A stretch of 27,576 bases of DNA from JAWLEV01 sp041685915 (GTDB taxonomy: Bacteria; Chloroflexota; Anaerolineae; UBA1429): positions 1 to 27,576 of the forward strand of contig JAWLEV010000033.1 of the NCBI GenBank assembly GCA_041685915.1. The letters run 5' to 3'. The notes below the pieces were generated by a model that saw only the letters and a program-made list of their open reading frames with translations, was not told where the DNA came from and made no database searches. Each line of letters starts with the position of its first letter. Position 1 is the stretch's first letter. Positions 7,307 through 15,739 of this stretch are shown piece by piece. The position numbers and the translations under genes are program-made.

Positions 7307-8482
7307 ATGGATAAAAAGACGATAAAGGATGTCGATTGGACGGAAAAGCGCGCCATCGTGCGCTGCGACTTTAATGTACCACTGAACGAGGATCTGGAGG
7401 TCACGGACGATACGCGCATCCGCGCGGCCTTGCCCACCATCCAGTATCTGTGCGAGCAGGGCGCGGCCATCAGCCTCTGCTCACACCTTGGCCGCCCCCA
7501 GGGAGAGGTGGACGAGTCACTGCGCATGGACCCCGTGGCCGAGTGCCTGAGCGAACTCCTCCAGGCGCCAGTAAAGAAACTGGACGACTGTGTGGGTCCA
7601 AAGGTGGAGGCCGCAGTGGAGGACAACGAGACAGGCGGGGTCATACTTTTGGAAAACCTGCGCTTCCACCCAGGAGAGCGAGCGAATGATCCCCAATTCG
7701 CAAAGAGTCTGGCCGCATTGGGGGACGTGTACGTGAACGATGCCTTTGGCACCTGCCATCGCGCCCATGCCTCTATGGTGGGCATAGCCCAGCATCTGCC
7801 CGCCGTGGCCGGATTTCTCGTGGATAAGGAGATCACCTTCCTTGGCAACGCCGTCCAGAACCCAGAACACCCCTTTGTGACCATCCTCGGCGGGGCCAAG
7901 GTATCGGACAAGATCGGCGTGATAGAGAACCTCCTGGATAAGGTGGAGATTCTGCTCATCGGCGGCGGGATGGCCAATACTTTTTTCAAAGCCAAAGGCT
8001 ATGCCATGGGAGACTCCCTTGTGGAGGAGGACAGCGTCGACGCGGCGGCACGCTTCTTGGAACAGGCCAGCGACAAACTGCACCTGCCCGAGGATGTGGT
8101 CGTGGCTGACGCGTTCTCTGCGGACGCGAACAAGAAGACGATCCCCGCCGGTGACGTGGAGGCGGGCTGGCGCATCCTCGATATCGGGCCCAAGACGGTA
8201 GAGGCTTTTGCGGAAGAGGTCCAAAATGCGGCGACCGTCGTCTGGAACGGCCCCATGGGCGTCTTCGAACTCGCTCCCTTTGCCCAGGGAACCTTTGAAC
8301 TGGCCAAGGCCCTGGCTGCGTCAGACGCCACGACCATCATCGGAGGAGGGGATTCCGCCGCAGCGGTGAGACAGGCGGGCGTGGTCGATGATATCACCCA
8401 CGTCTCGACGGGTGGGGGTGCATCTCTCATGTTCCTTGAGGGAAAGGAACTCCCTGGCATCGCCGCACTGGACGATAAATAG
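7307..8482 (+). CDS. pgk: Phosphoglycerate kinase
   Basis: Cytosolic glycolytic enzyme moving phosphate from 1,3-bisphosphoglycerate to ADP. Hallmarks: CDFNVP (residues 20-25), SHLGRP (59-64), the long VNDAFGTCHRAHAS segment, LGGAKVSDKI, WNGPMGVFE, and the nucleotide-site glycines in IGGGDSAAAV and STGGGASL near the C-terminus. Length 391 is standard for bacteria. The ATG at 7307 is chosen because GAGGAGG lies seven bases before it; an in-frame ATG at 7280 sits upstream of that ribosome site and adds nine unrelated residues. It is followed 69 bases later on the same strand by the phosphofructokinase-like gene, probably in one operon under the promoter at 7212-7240. Confidence 0.96.
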   Translation: MDKKTIKDVDWTEKRAIVRCDFNVPLNEDLEVTDDTRIRAALPTIQYLCEQGAAISLCSHLGRPQGEVDESLRMDPVAECLSELLQAPVKKLDDCVGPKVEAAVEDNETGGVILLENLRFHPGERANDPQFAKSLAALGDVYVNDAFGTCHRAHASMVGIAQHLPAVAGFLVDKEITFLGNAVQNPEHPFVTILGGAKVSDKIGVIENLLDKVEILLIGGGMANTFFKAKGYAMGDSLVEEDSVDAAARFLEQASDKLHLPEDVVVADAFSADANKKTIPAGDVEAGWRILDIGPKTVEAFAEEVQNAATVVWNGPMGVFELAPFAQGTFELAKALAASDATTIIGGGDSAAAVRQAGVVDDITHVSTGGGASLMFLEGKELPGIAALDDK

Positions 8483-8551
8483 AACGCTGGCAAAGAGACG
8501 TCTTATCGTATTAGGTAAAAGTACTCATCTTGAGAGGGTGGTGTCACCATC

Positions 8552-9532
8552 ATGAGCGAGCGGCTCAGACGCGTGGGAGTCTTGACGGCGGGCGCGGGTA
8601 ACCCCGCCCTTAATGCCTGTATTCGCGCTGTCGTGCGCATGGCAATTCACTGTAACCTGGAACCCTGGGGAGTAAGGGAGGGGTTTACTGGGCTGTCGAA
8701 CGGGGAATTCGTACGCCTCTCCTCCCGTTCCGTCAGCCACATCATCGACAAGGGAGGAACGTTCCTCGGCGCATCGGAGGGCGAGCCCTTCGCGGGACAG
8801 TCCGAATTGCGCGAGGCGTTGCGCAATCTCCACGAGGCGGGTATCGATGGATTGGTTATCATAGGGGACGACGAAAGCCTGGAGGGAGCACAGGCCCTTG
8901 CGGAGGCTGAATTCCCCACCGTGGGCGTACCGGCTGACGTGGAGAACGACATACTGGGAACCAGCATGGCCCTGGGAGTCGATACGGCCCTGAATACGGC
9001 CGTGGAGGCCATCGACCACATCAGAGATACGGCCTTCTCGCGCGAGCAGGCCTTCCTGGTAGAGACGGTAGGCCGCACCGGCTACATGGCCCTGATGGTG
9101 GGTATAGCCAATGGGGCAGAGATGGTCTGCATCCCCGAGATTCCCGTCGATTTGGAAGAGATCGTGCAGCATGTGGCGGATGCCTATGTGAGGGGCAAGC
9201 GATACTGCATCATCACCGTCACCCAGGGTATGGAACCAGATGCCGCCGCTATCGTCGACTATATTGAGGAACATGAGGAAGAAGCGGGTTTTGGAGCTCG
9301 CCTGAGCGTCTTGGGCTACATTCAGCGTGGAGGCTCTCCCACCGCAAAGGACCGCCTGCTGGCCACCCGGCTTGGCGCCGCGGCCGTCGAGGCGTTGCAG
9401 GAGGGCAAGAGCGGCATCATGGTGGGGTATGTTGACGCCAAGATCAAGATCTCGCCGCTGGCCGAGGTCTTGGAGGGCAAACCCGAGATCGAGGAGAGAT
9501 ATTACAAGCTTGTCCAGATCCTCGCCCGCTAG
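8552..9532 (+). CDS. Phosphofructokinase-family protein with degenerate active site
   Basis: A 326-residue protein that aligns end to end with ATP-dependent 6-phosphofructokinase (GVLT at 9-12, GGTFLG 68-73, VEAIDHIRDT 151-160, ETVGR 171-175, LGYIQRGGSP 254-263). Key residues have changed relative to E. coli PfkA: the ATP loop GGDAPG reads GAGNPA (14-19). IGGDGS reads IGDDES (104-109). The Arg72 position is Glu76. TIDND reads DVEND, putting Glu131 at the catalytic Asp127 position. Arg162 is replaced by Gln166, Glu222 by Gln225 and His249 by Tyr256. Neither the ATP signature (Gly at 104) nor the PPi signature (Asp at 104, Lys at 124) is present. The frame is intact and well conserved otherwise, so it is unlikely to be a decaying pseudogene. 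A regulatory or altered-substrate role is inferred. Its stop overlaps that of gpmA. Confidence 0.85.
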   Translation: MSERLRRVGVLTAGAGNPALNACIRAVVRMAIHCNLEPWGVREGFTGLSNGEFVRLSSRSVSHIIDKGGTFLGASEGEPFAGQSELREALRNLHEAGIDGLVIIGDDESLEGAQALAEAEFPTVGVPADVENDILGTSMALGVDTALNTAVEAIDHIRDTAFSREQAFLVETVGRTGYMALMVGIANGAEMVCIPEIPVDLEEIVQHVADAYVRGKRYCIITVTQGMEPDAAAIVDYIEEHEEEAGFGARLSVLGYIQRGGSPTAKDRLLATRLGAAAVEALQEGKSGIMVGYVDAKIKISPLAEVLEGKPEIEERYYKLVQILAR

Positions 9533-10329
9533 CAGCAGTCCTGAGGAGCATCTCGCAAGGAATGCCCTCCTCCAGTGGCACGAGCATCAGGATCTCCCCT
9601 CTCTGCCATCTCTGCGGCGGCCTCGGCAGCCGCTTGGGGATCTCCCAAATAGTAGCGACGTCGGGGGACCAGATCGTCATTCAGCTCGTAAATGAGAGGA
9701 ATTCCCGTGGGAATGTAAAAACCAGCGATCTCATCATCGGGGATCTCGTCCAGATGCTTGACCAAAGCCCGAAGGCTGTTACCATGGGCCACAATTAACA
9801 CCCTCTGTCCCGCTTTGATATCAGGGACGACGCTCTCGCACCAATAGGGCAGCATGCGTTCCACGGTATCCCTGAGGCTCTCAGACCGCGGGATCTCATC
9901 CTTCGCAAGATCAGCATAGCGTGGATCCCACGCCGCATGCCTGGGGTCCCTCGCATCCAGTGGCGGAGGTGCCACATCGTAGCCGCGGCGCCAGATGAAA
10001 ACCTGCTCCTTGCCCAGCCGTTGGGCCACCTTCACTTTGTGGTAGCCTTGTAGCGCACCATAATGGCGCTCATTGAGCCGCCAAGAACGCCTCACGGGAA
10101 TCCACATGAGGTCCAGTTCGTCCAGGATGATCCACAGCGTCCTGATGGCCCGCTTGAGCACCGAGGTATAAGCGATATCGAAAGTATGGCCGCCCTCTTT
10201 CAAAAGCTGAGCAGCATGCTTGGCTTCCTCTATACCCTTTGCGGAAAGATCCACGTCCACCCAGCCGGTAAATCTGTTCGCCAGGTTCCAGACGCTCTGC
10301 CCGTGTCGCACGAGGACCAGTTTATACAT
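9529..10329 (-). CDS. gpmA: 2,3-bisphosphoglycerate-dependent phosphoglycerate mutase
   Basis: Interconverts 3- and 2-phosphoglycerate in glycolysis through a phosphohistidine. The RHGQS motif holds the catalytic His9; WNLANRFTGWVDVDLS follows. LNERHYGALQGY (85-96) supplies the acid/base Glu87, and VAHGNSLRAL (180-189) the second His182. The family usually ends soon after YYLGD (226-230); this protein has about 36 residues beyond it, ending in Cys-Cys, for 266 in total against the common ~230-250. The start at 10329 is backed by AAGGAGGG seven bases upstream; the in-frame extension to 10479 does not resemble the family. It faces pgk and the phosphofructokinase-like gene tail to tail, sharing the CTAG at 9529-9532. 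The 160 bases upstream to the next gene hold no recognisable feature beyond a CCTGG-AA-CCAGG-like dyad at 10442-10453. Confidence 0.94.
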   Translation of the reverse strand: MYKLVLVRHGQSVWNLANRFTGWVDVDLSAKGIEEAKHAAQLLKEGGHTFDIAYTSVLKRAIRTLWIILDELDLMWIPVRRSWRLNERHYGALQGYHKVKVAQRLGKEQVFIWRRGYDVAPPPLDARDPRHAAWDPRYADLAKDEIPRSESLRDTVERMLPYWCESVVPDIKAGQRVLIVAHGNSLRALVKHLDEIPDDEIAGFYIPTGIPLIYELNDDLVPRRRYYLGDPQAAAEAAAEMAERGDPDARATGGGHSLRDAPQDCC

Positions 10330-10489
10330 CGAGAACCCTCCTTCCCATGCATAGCTCGCCGGGGCGGGAACGCGTCGGGCATCTATGGCGAGACGGCCGC
10401 ACGAAATTTCATTATGCTGGAAAAAGTCGCCCGAAAATACGCCTGGTTCCAGGGTGTGACGGGTGCCCTTCTCGCCCATGTGAGATCGG

Positions 10490-11953
10490 CTAGGACTCGA
10501 CCTGCGCCCGTCTCTCCCTCACCAACTCGATGCTCACGGTACCCAGGCCCAGCATGAGCCAGAGCAGGGCGGAAGCATGGGGGAAATCGAGATTGAACAG
10601 ATAGTGATCCACAAGTCCTGCAACCATCGCACCACTTACGGCCAGACAGGTGCCCAAAAGCAGAGGATCCAGTTCCCAATCCCGACAACAAAGGGGAAAC
10701 GTTTTCAAAAAGCGTACCACAAACGTGACTAGCACACTCAGGAAAGCGCCAAGCCCCAGAAAACCCATCTCCTCCGCGATGAGCAGATATACAGAAGAGA
10801 CCCCCAGGTAGGTATCGATGTCGGGGGTGCCCGCGAATCCCACGCCGAGCCACGGATAGCGCAAGATGAGAGTGAGGGCGTCCTTGTACTCACCGAAACG
10901 CATCTGCGTGGCCAGATCCTCTCCCTGTATCCCTTCAGCAAAGTGCTGAACGTAGACCTGGGCCGAGGGCAACAGGAAGAGACAACCAAGTATCAGCAGA
11001 CCGATCCACAACATGCGCCGATAGCGGAGCAATCCAAGAAGCATAAAGGCCACCCCCAGACCCACAAAGGAACCGCGAGAGAAGGTAAGTATCATACAGG
11101 TGACAATGACGAGCAACAGGAGAATGAGCCATCCCCGGGGCAGCATGGGACGTCTGGCCAGGGCCTGGGCGGCGGTGAGGGTGCCCGTAAAGATGAGCAG
11201 CCCCCCCAGGACATTGGGATCGACAGAAGTAGAGGTCGCTCGTAAGGGCAGATCGGGATTGTCCTCGACATGGCGCAGGACCCCGGAGCCGGCAGGATAG
11301 CGCACGACGCGAAGAGTCGACAGCAAGCGCACAGTCAAATCATCGGGCAGGACATAGAGCACGATCCCTATCAATGCCGCGAGAGCGCCGGCCAGGATCA
11401 GGGCCCCCACGATGATCTGTAATCGTTCCTTGTCACGCACCACATTGATGGTGACCAGAAAGAGAAGTATGCTAAGTATTATCTCCGCAAAGCGACGTAG
11501 CACATTAGGCGTCAGAGGGGCGTGTCCAAGGCCGGCGATAAAGGACACGACGGCCAAAAAGGCGAAAACGAGCATGGGCAGCGTGGGAGAGTAGGTGACA
11601 AAGTCCTGGTCCTTCTCTGTCACCAACTTGCTTACCCAGACGAAAAAGATGCCAAACAGCACCAGGTCAAGAAAGGTAGGAGAGAATCCTATATCGACGG
11701 GGATGGCGGCAAATGGTACGAGACAGATGATGCCCACCAATACCAGCAGGCCGGCAAAGACGCTCCTTAGCATAAAATAGCCCACTGCCAGAGCGATCAG
11801 GGCCGCACTCCCCAGAATCCCCCCCAGAGAACCGATGACGGCCCCTGTGAGCCCTCCCGCTACAAGACATACGACGATTACCAAAAGAGCGCGAACAAGG
11901 GGGTTACGATGGACGAGACCACGTTGCATGCGCTCCCACACCAGATCGATCAA
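10490..11953 (-). CDS. O-antigen ligase/polymerase-family membrane protein
   Basis: Integral membrane protein of 487 residues with about ten to twelve hydrophobic segments. It matches the Wzy_C/O-antigen ligase superfamily, which transfers or polymerises lipid-linked glycans. Hallmarks: LTFSRGSFVGLG (289-300) and the extracytoplasmic loop with RFGEYKDA...YPWLGVGF (352-373). The family's loop His-Asn before the next helix is not seen (GVSSVYLLIAEEMGFLG instead), so ligase chemistry as in WaaL is doubtful. A polysaccharide polymerase or an unassigned glycan role fits better. The longest frame begins with TTG at 11953; an ATG at 11929 with GGGAG close before it is the alternative. The neighbouring sugar nucleotidyltransferase is 5 kb away, so no glycan operon is evident. 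Confidence 0.8.
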   Translation of the reverse strand: MIDLVWERMQRGLVHRNPLVRALLVIVVCLVAGGLTGAVIGSLGGILGSAALIALAVGYFMLRSVFAGLLVLVGIICLVPFAAIPVDIGFSPTFLDLVLFGIFFVWVSKLVTEKDQDFVTYSPTLPMLVFAFLAVVSFIAGLGHAPLTPNVLRRFAEIILSILLFLVTINVVRDKERLQIIVGALILAGALAALIGIVLYVLPDDLTVRLLSTLRVVRYPAGSGVLRHVEDNPDLPLRATSTSVDPNVLGGLLIFTGTLTAAQALARRPMLPRGWLILLLLVIVTCMILTFSRGSFVGLGVAFMLLGLLRYRRMLWIGLLILGCLFLLPSAQVYVQHFAEGIQGEDLATQMRFGEYKDALTLILRYPWLGVGFAGTPDIDTYLGVSSVYLLIAEEMGFLGLGAFLSVLVTFVVRFLKTFPLCCRDWELDPLLLGTCLAVSGAMVAGLVDHYLFNLDFPHASALLWLMLGLGTVSIELVRERRAQVES

Positions 11954-12052
11954 AGAGGATACTCGCTCTCAATGACAGTCAATCTACAAACCCATGGTAG
12001 CACAAGGAGTGTATCGTGCCAAAAGGGACCATCGTCGAATACGTGTTCTCGT

Positions 12053-12081
12053 TTGACCCACGATCCAAAGAGGGGCAAAAT
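12053..12081 (+). promoter_or_regulatory. Candidate promoter of the PAC2-family gene
   Basis: TTGACC (12053-12058) and CAAAAT (12076-12081) are spaced by 17 bases, with five and four matches to consensus. This lies in the 190-base divergent region between the membrane-protein gene and the PAC2 gene, and would give a leader of about 55 bases. Confidence 0.5.
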
Positions 12082-12143
12082 AAGCTAGAGAAGCGACTGT
12101 CATACTGGCAAGACGACTAGGACTGGATAGAGAGGTGGACGAT

Positions 12144-13076
12144 ATGAATGAGATCGTCGATTTGTGGGAAACGCCTGTGGGAAAAGACAACTATATGATT
12201 GCCGGTTGGCGCCAATGGGCCGACGCCGGTGAGATCTCTTCTGGACTCCCCGACTATCTTGTCGATCTCACAGATGCAAAGAAAATAGGAGAGATCACCT
12301 ATGATGGTTTCTATCTCTTTCAAATTCCGGGCGCACACCATCTGCTCAGACCCCATGTAAGGCTCGTGGACGGGTATCGCGAGGAGGTGATAGGTAATAG
12401 AAACGAGATTTTCTATGCCGACCTTGGAGACAAGGGACTGGTGATATTTTTGGGAGATGAACCCCATCGGCAAGAGGACGAGTACGCCAGGGCCTTTTTT
12501 GAGATGGCCAAAGCCCTAAAAGTTGAGCGCATCGTGGCCGTGGGCGGTGTCTACGGATCAACACCCTACGATAGGGATCGAGAGGCCTCCTGCGTCTACA
12601 GCCTCCCCGACATGAAAGAGGAACTGGAAAACTATTCCGTCAGGTTCTCCAACTATGAGGGGGGGGCGACGATTGGAACCTACCTGGCCCACAGTGCGGA
12701 ACGGTACGGCATGGAACTGGTGGTACTCTATGCCTTTGCCCCCGCCTACGAGTTCAGCCAACTCGGCATCACCCTTCAGGGAATGCGTGTAGAAACGGAT
12801 TGGAAGGCCTGGTACGATCTCATGGTGCGTATCAATTATATGTTCAAATTGGGGCTTGATCTGTCAGAGTTGGAGGAGCAGAGCCAGGAACTCATCGAGG
12901 AATGGGACGAAAGGATCGAAGAACTGGAAAAAGAGCATCCGGAACTCCACGTCAAAGAATATCTTGATAACGTAGCCGAGGATTTTGTAGAGCACCCCTT
13001 TATCCCCCTGGACGACGCGTGGGATGAACTTGATAACATCGACGACCTCTTTACCCGCGGGGAAGATCAGGAATAA
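12144..13076 (+). CDS. PAC2 family protein
   Basis: A 310-residue protein resembling the PAC2 (proteasome assembly chaperone 2-like) family found in archaea, actinobacteria and some other bacteria; bacterial function is unproven. Visible features: an N-terminal segment ending AGWRQWADAGEISS, a central GLVIFLGDEPH strand, VERIVAVGGVYGSTPYDRDR, and YEGGATIGTYLAHSAERYGM, as in the family's nucleoside-phosphorylase-like fold. The C-terminal ~80 residues are strongly acidic and likely coiled coil (SELEEQSQELIEEWDERIEE). The ATG at 12144 is preferred, with AGAGAGG eight bases before it, over the GTG at 12135, which lies within that ribosome site. No proteasome genes are in the window. pepF follows 178 bases downstream, past a hairpin. 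Confidence 0.85.
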   Translation: MNEIVDLWETPVGKDNYMIAGWRQWADAGEISSGLPDYLVDLTDAKKIGEITYDGFYLFQIPGAHHLLRPHVRLVDGYREEVIGNRNEIFYADLGDKGLVIFLGDEPHRQEDEYARAFFEMAKALKVERIVAVGGVYGSTPYDRDREASCVYSLPDMKEELENYSVRFSNYEGGATIGTYLAHSAERYGMELVVLYAFAPAYEFSQLGITLQGMRVETDWKAWYDLMVRINYMFKLGLDLSELEEQSQELIEEWDERIEELEKEHPELHVKEYLDNVAEDFVEHPFIPLDDAWDELDNIDDLFTRGEDQE

Positions 13077-13109
13077 CCCACTATCCTGGCTGCGCCTCAT
13101 CTACGACGA

Positions 13110-13145
13110 GGAAGGGACGGCATGAGCGTTTACGCCGTCCCTTCC
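13110..13145 (+). terminator. Terminator-like hairpin after the PAC2 gene
   Basis: A perfect 12-bp stem, GGAAGGGACGGC (13110-13121) against its complement (13134-13145), encloses a 12-base loop 34 bases after the PAC2 stop. No T-tract follows on either strand, so it may end transcription poorly or may only protect the transcript end. Confidence 0.45.
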
Positions 13146-13254
13146 ACATCCATATAGCGGGGACGAAGGATGGCAATATGAAGCGCCGAAAAGCAAATAC
13201 GCCGGAACGACCATACGAAACACATAGAAGGTACACTTGCAAAAAGGGAATGAC

Positions 13255-15060
13255 ATGACAGAAGAATCGCTGGAGCGAGATCAGGTTCGAGAAAAAGACA
13301 AATGGCGCCTCAAAGCACTCTACGCCCATGACGCGGCTTGGGAACGCGACTTGGGAGCCGCCCAGGAAATGCCCCAGGAGGTGGCCTCTTACAGCGGTAG
13401 GCTTGATTCTGCAGATATGCTGGCCCAGGCACTGCAGACCTGGTTTGCGTCCAACAGGCAGATAGAAAGGCTGTGGGTCTATGCTCATCTGCGGGCCGAC
13501 GAGGATCTCAGCAACAGTCACTATGAACAGATGCGGGAACGGGCGCGCTCCCTGTACGTCGAACTGAACACAGCGGGCTCTTTCCTGGCCCCAGAGATCC
13601 TGGCCCTCGACGAGGAGACTGTATGGGAGTGGCTGCAAGAGGATAGCCTCGCTCCCTACCGCGTCTGGCTTCAGGATGTGCTGCGACATAAGCCATACAC
13701 CCTCTCCCGCGACGAGGAACGGCTCATGTCCATGGCCAGCGAACCCCTGGCTGCCTTTGACAAGATATTTCGCGTGCTCAAGAACGTAGATCTGGCGGCC
13801 CGTTTGCCCCAGATCAAGGACAAAGAGGGAAAAGAGCGACAGCTGACCCACGCCTCATTTTTAAACTTTTTACGGAGCAAGGATAGAACGGTACGCAAGG
13901 CCGTTTACGACAAATACTATGCCGAGTATCGGGGGAACCGGCAGACCATCTCTGCAACCCTCGACGGCACGGTCAAGGCCCACATCTTTGAGGCGCGCGT
14001 ACGGGGCTTTTCCTCGGCCCTGGAGGCCGCCCTCTTTGAGGATAACGTGACAACTTCGGTCTACAATACGTTGATCTCCACCGTGCATGATGCTCTACCC
14101 CCCTTCTATCGCTATATGACCCTCCGTAAGCGCCTGCTGGGACTCGATCAGATGCACATGTATGATATCTACGTGCCGGCAGTCCCCAGGGTGACCGCGC
14201 ATTATGAGTATGAGGAAGCCGTGGATGTAATCTGCCGGGCCATGGAGCCTCTGGGGGCAGAATATGTCAATACGCTGCGCCGTGGCTTATCTGAGGGATG
14301 GGTGGATCGTTACGAGAATGTGGGCAAGCGCTCCGGGGCTTATTCTTCGGGCTGCTATGATTCCATGCCCTATATTCTCATGAACTATACGGGGGATCTG
14401 GACTCTGTTTTCACCCTGGCCCACGAGGCGGGCCACTCCATGCACAGCTGGTACTCAAAGCGCAACCAGCCCTACCCCTTGGCAGACTATCGCATTCTCG
14501 TGGCCGAGGTGGCCTCGACGGTCAATGAGAGCCTCCTCACCCACCATCTGCTCTCCACCGCAGGGGATGACGCCATGCGTGCCTACCTGATCGACCGCTA
14601 TCTGGACAGCTTTCGGGGCACCCTGTTCCGCCAGACCATGTTCGCCGAGTTCGAAAAGATGATCCACGCACAGAGCGAGGAGGGCCAACCCCTCACTGCC
14701 GACGGCCTGGACGAGACCTACTATGAACTGGTAAAACATTACTTTGGCGATAGCGTGGCCTTTGACGAGGAGGACGCCCCCATTGCCTGGGAATGGTCCC
14801 GCATCGACCACTTTTTCTACAATTTCTACGTCTACAAATACGCCACGGGGATGAGCGCCGCCATCGCCATCGCCTCTAGGATCCTGCAAGAAGAGGAAGG
14901 CGCCCTTGACGACTATCTCACCTTCCTAAAGAGTGGCCGCAGCAAGTATCCGCTGGAATTGCTAAAGGATACCGGTGTCGACCTCACCACGCCGGACCCG
15001 GTCGAGGATGCCCTTGCCGAGTTCGAGAAACAGTTGACGGAACTGGAATCCTTGGTCTGA
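13255..15060 (+). CDS. pepF: Oligoendopeptidase F (M3B family zinc metallopeptidase)
   Basis: Cytosolic zinc peptidase that trims oligopeptides. The HEAGH zinc motif is at 390-394 (within FTLAHEAGHSMHSW), with the third ligand Glu418 in VAEVASTVNES. YKYATGMSAA and the preceding FYNFYVY segment near the C-terminus are typical of the family, as is KRSGAYSSGCYDS (358-370). Length 601 is standard. The ATG at 13255 follows AAGGGA; a TTG six codons earlier is possible but lies inside the ribosome-site region. No signal peptide is seen. It converges on the flavodoxin gene with 28 bases between stops. Confidence 0.94.
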   Translation: MTEESLERDQVREKDKWRLKALYAHDAAWERDLGAAQEMPQEVASYSGRLDSADMLAQALQTWFASNRQIERLWVYAHLRADEDLSNSHYEQMRERARSLYVELNTAGSFLAPEILALDEETVWEWLQEDSLAPYRVWLQDVLRHKPYTLSRDEERLMSMASEPLAAFDKIFRVLKNVDLAARLPQIKDKEGKERQLTHASFLNFLRSKDRTVRKAVYDKYYAEYRGNRQTISATLDGTVKAHIFEARVRGFSSALEAALFEDNVTTSVYNTLISTVHDALPPFYRYMTLRKRLLGLDQMHMYDIYVPAVPRVTAHYEYEEAVDVICRAMEPLGAEYVNTLRRGLSEGWVDRYENVGKRSGAYSSGCYDSMPYILMNYTGDLDSVFTLAHEAGHSMHSWYSKRNQPYPLADYRILVAEVASTVNESLLTHHLLSTAGDDAMRAYLIDRYLDSFRGTLFRQTMFAEFEKMIHAQSEEGQPLTADGLDETYYELVKHYFGDSVAFDEEDAPIAWEWSRIDHFFYNFYVYKYATGMSAAIAIASRILQEEEGALDDYLTFLKSGRSKYPLELLKDTGVDLTTPDPVEDALAEFEKQLTELESLV

Positions 15061-15088
15061 CGTCTCTGCGAGGCTCAGAGGCGAAAGC

Positions 15089-15661
15089 TCAGCTTCCTCT
15101 GCCATCCTCTTTTTCGTGTTCCAGGACAAAGGCCAGGCCCGCTGCGTTGCTCTCTATGACGCCCAAATCATGTTCGTTGGGACGGCCACGGATATCCCCC
15201 AGACATCCGTAGAGATTGCTCGGCGAGTCCTCATCGTGGAACTCGCCCACCGTGTACCACTTGCCCCGAACCTCGAATCCCAGATGGCGGAACATCTGCG
15301 CCATATGGTCGCCAGCCGGCGTGGCCTCGTCAATCCCCGTGTGGGGCCCGGCATAGGTCACAAAGACTACGGCCCACTTGTTAGGCAAGGTGGGAGCACG
15401 CAACTGCACCTGATCCTGCGCATGGGCTCTCCGCAACTGCTCCTTGATATAGCGTCCCACAGGAGCCGGCACGGTAAAATTATAGGCGGGGGCGCCCAGA
15501 CAGACGAGATCATAGGCATAGAGATCAACTTCACTGGCATCTTGGAGGGACATAAGCTGGACGTCGGCGTTACGACTCTCCAACCCCTTTACGATGGCCT
15601 CGGCGACCCTTTTGGTGTTACCTCCTGGCGAGAAATAGATGACCACACTTTTCAATGGCAT
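15089..15661 (-). CDS. Flavodoxin-family protein
   Basis: A 190-residue protein with a flavodoxin-like fold, expected to bind FMN and carry electrons or act as an NAD(P)H:quinone-type reductase. The phosphate loop SPGGNTKRVAEAIV lies at ~11-24, after a VVIYF strand. The isoalloxazine-contact loop CLGAPAYNFTVP follows at ~54-65 and YAGPHTG at ~103-109. Length is between short-chain flavodoxin and multi-domain flavoproteins. The Shine-Dalgarno is weak (AAAGGA, about 14 bases away). It lies 78 bases downstream of the aldolase gene on the same strand and may end that operon. Electron partner unknown. Confidence 0.85.
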   Translation of the reverse strand: MPLKSVVIYFSPGGNTKRVAEAIVKGLESRNADVQLMSLQDASEVDLYAYDLVCLGAPAYNFTVPAPVGRYIKEQLRRAHAQDQVQLRAPTLPNKWAVVFVTYAGPHTGIDEATPAGDHMAQMFRHLGFEVRGKWYTVGEFHDEDSPSNLYGCLGDIRGRPNEHDLGVIESNAAGLAFVLEHEKEDGRGS

Positions 15662-15739
15662 GGCGTTGACGTTTTTCCTTTCCCCATACGCTCACCGTCC
15701 GTCGATACGGGAATTCGTATACGGCAAAGCGCGCGAACT

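Noticed and set aside
10330..10479. In-frame N-terminal extension of gpmA
   Set aside because: The residues are unlike the family, and a strong Shine-Dalgarno lies directly before the internal ATG at 10329.
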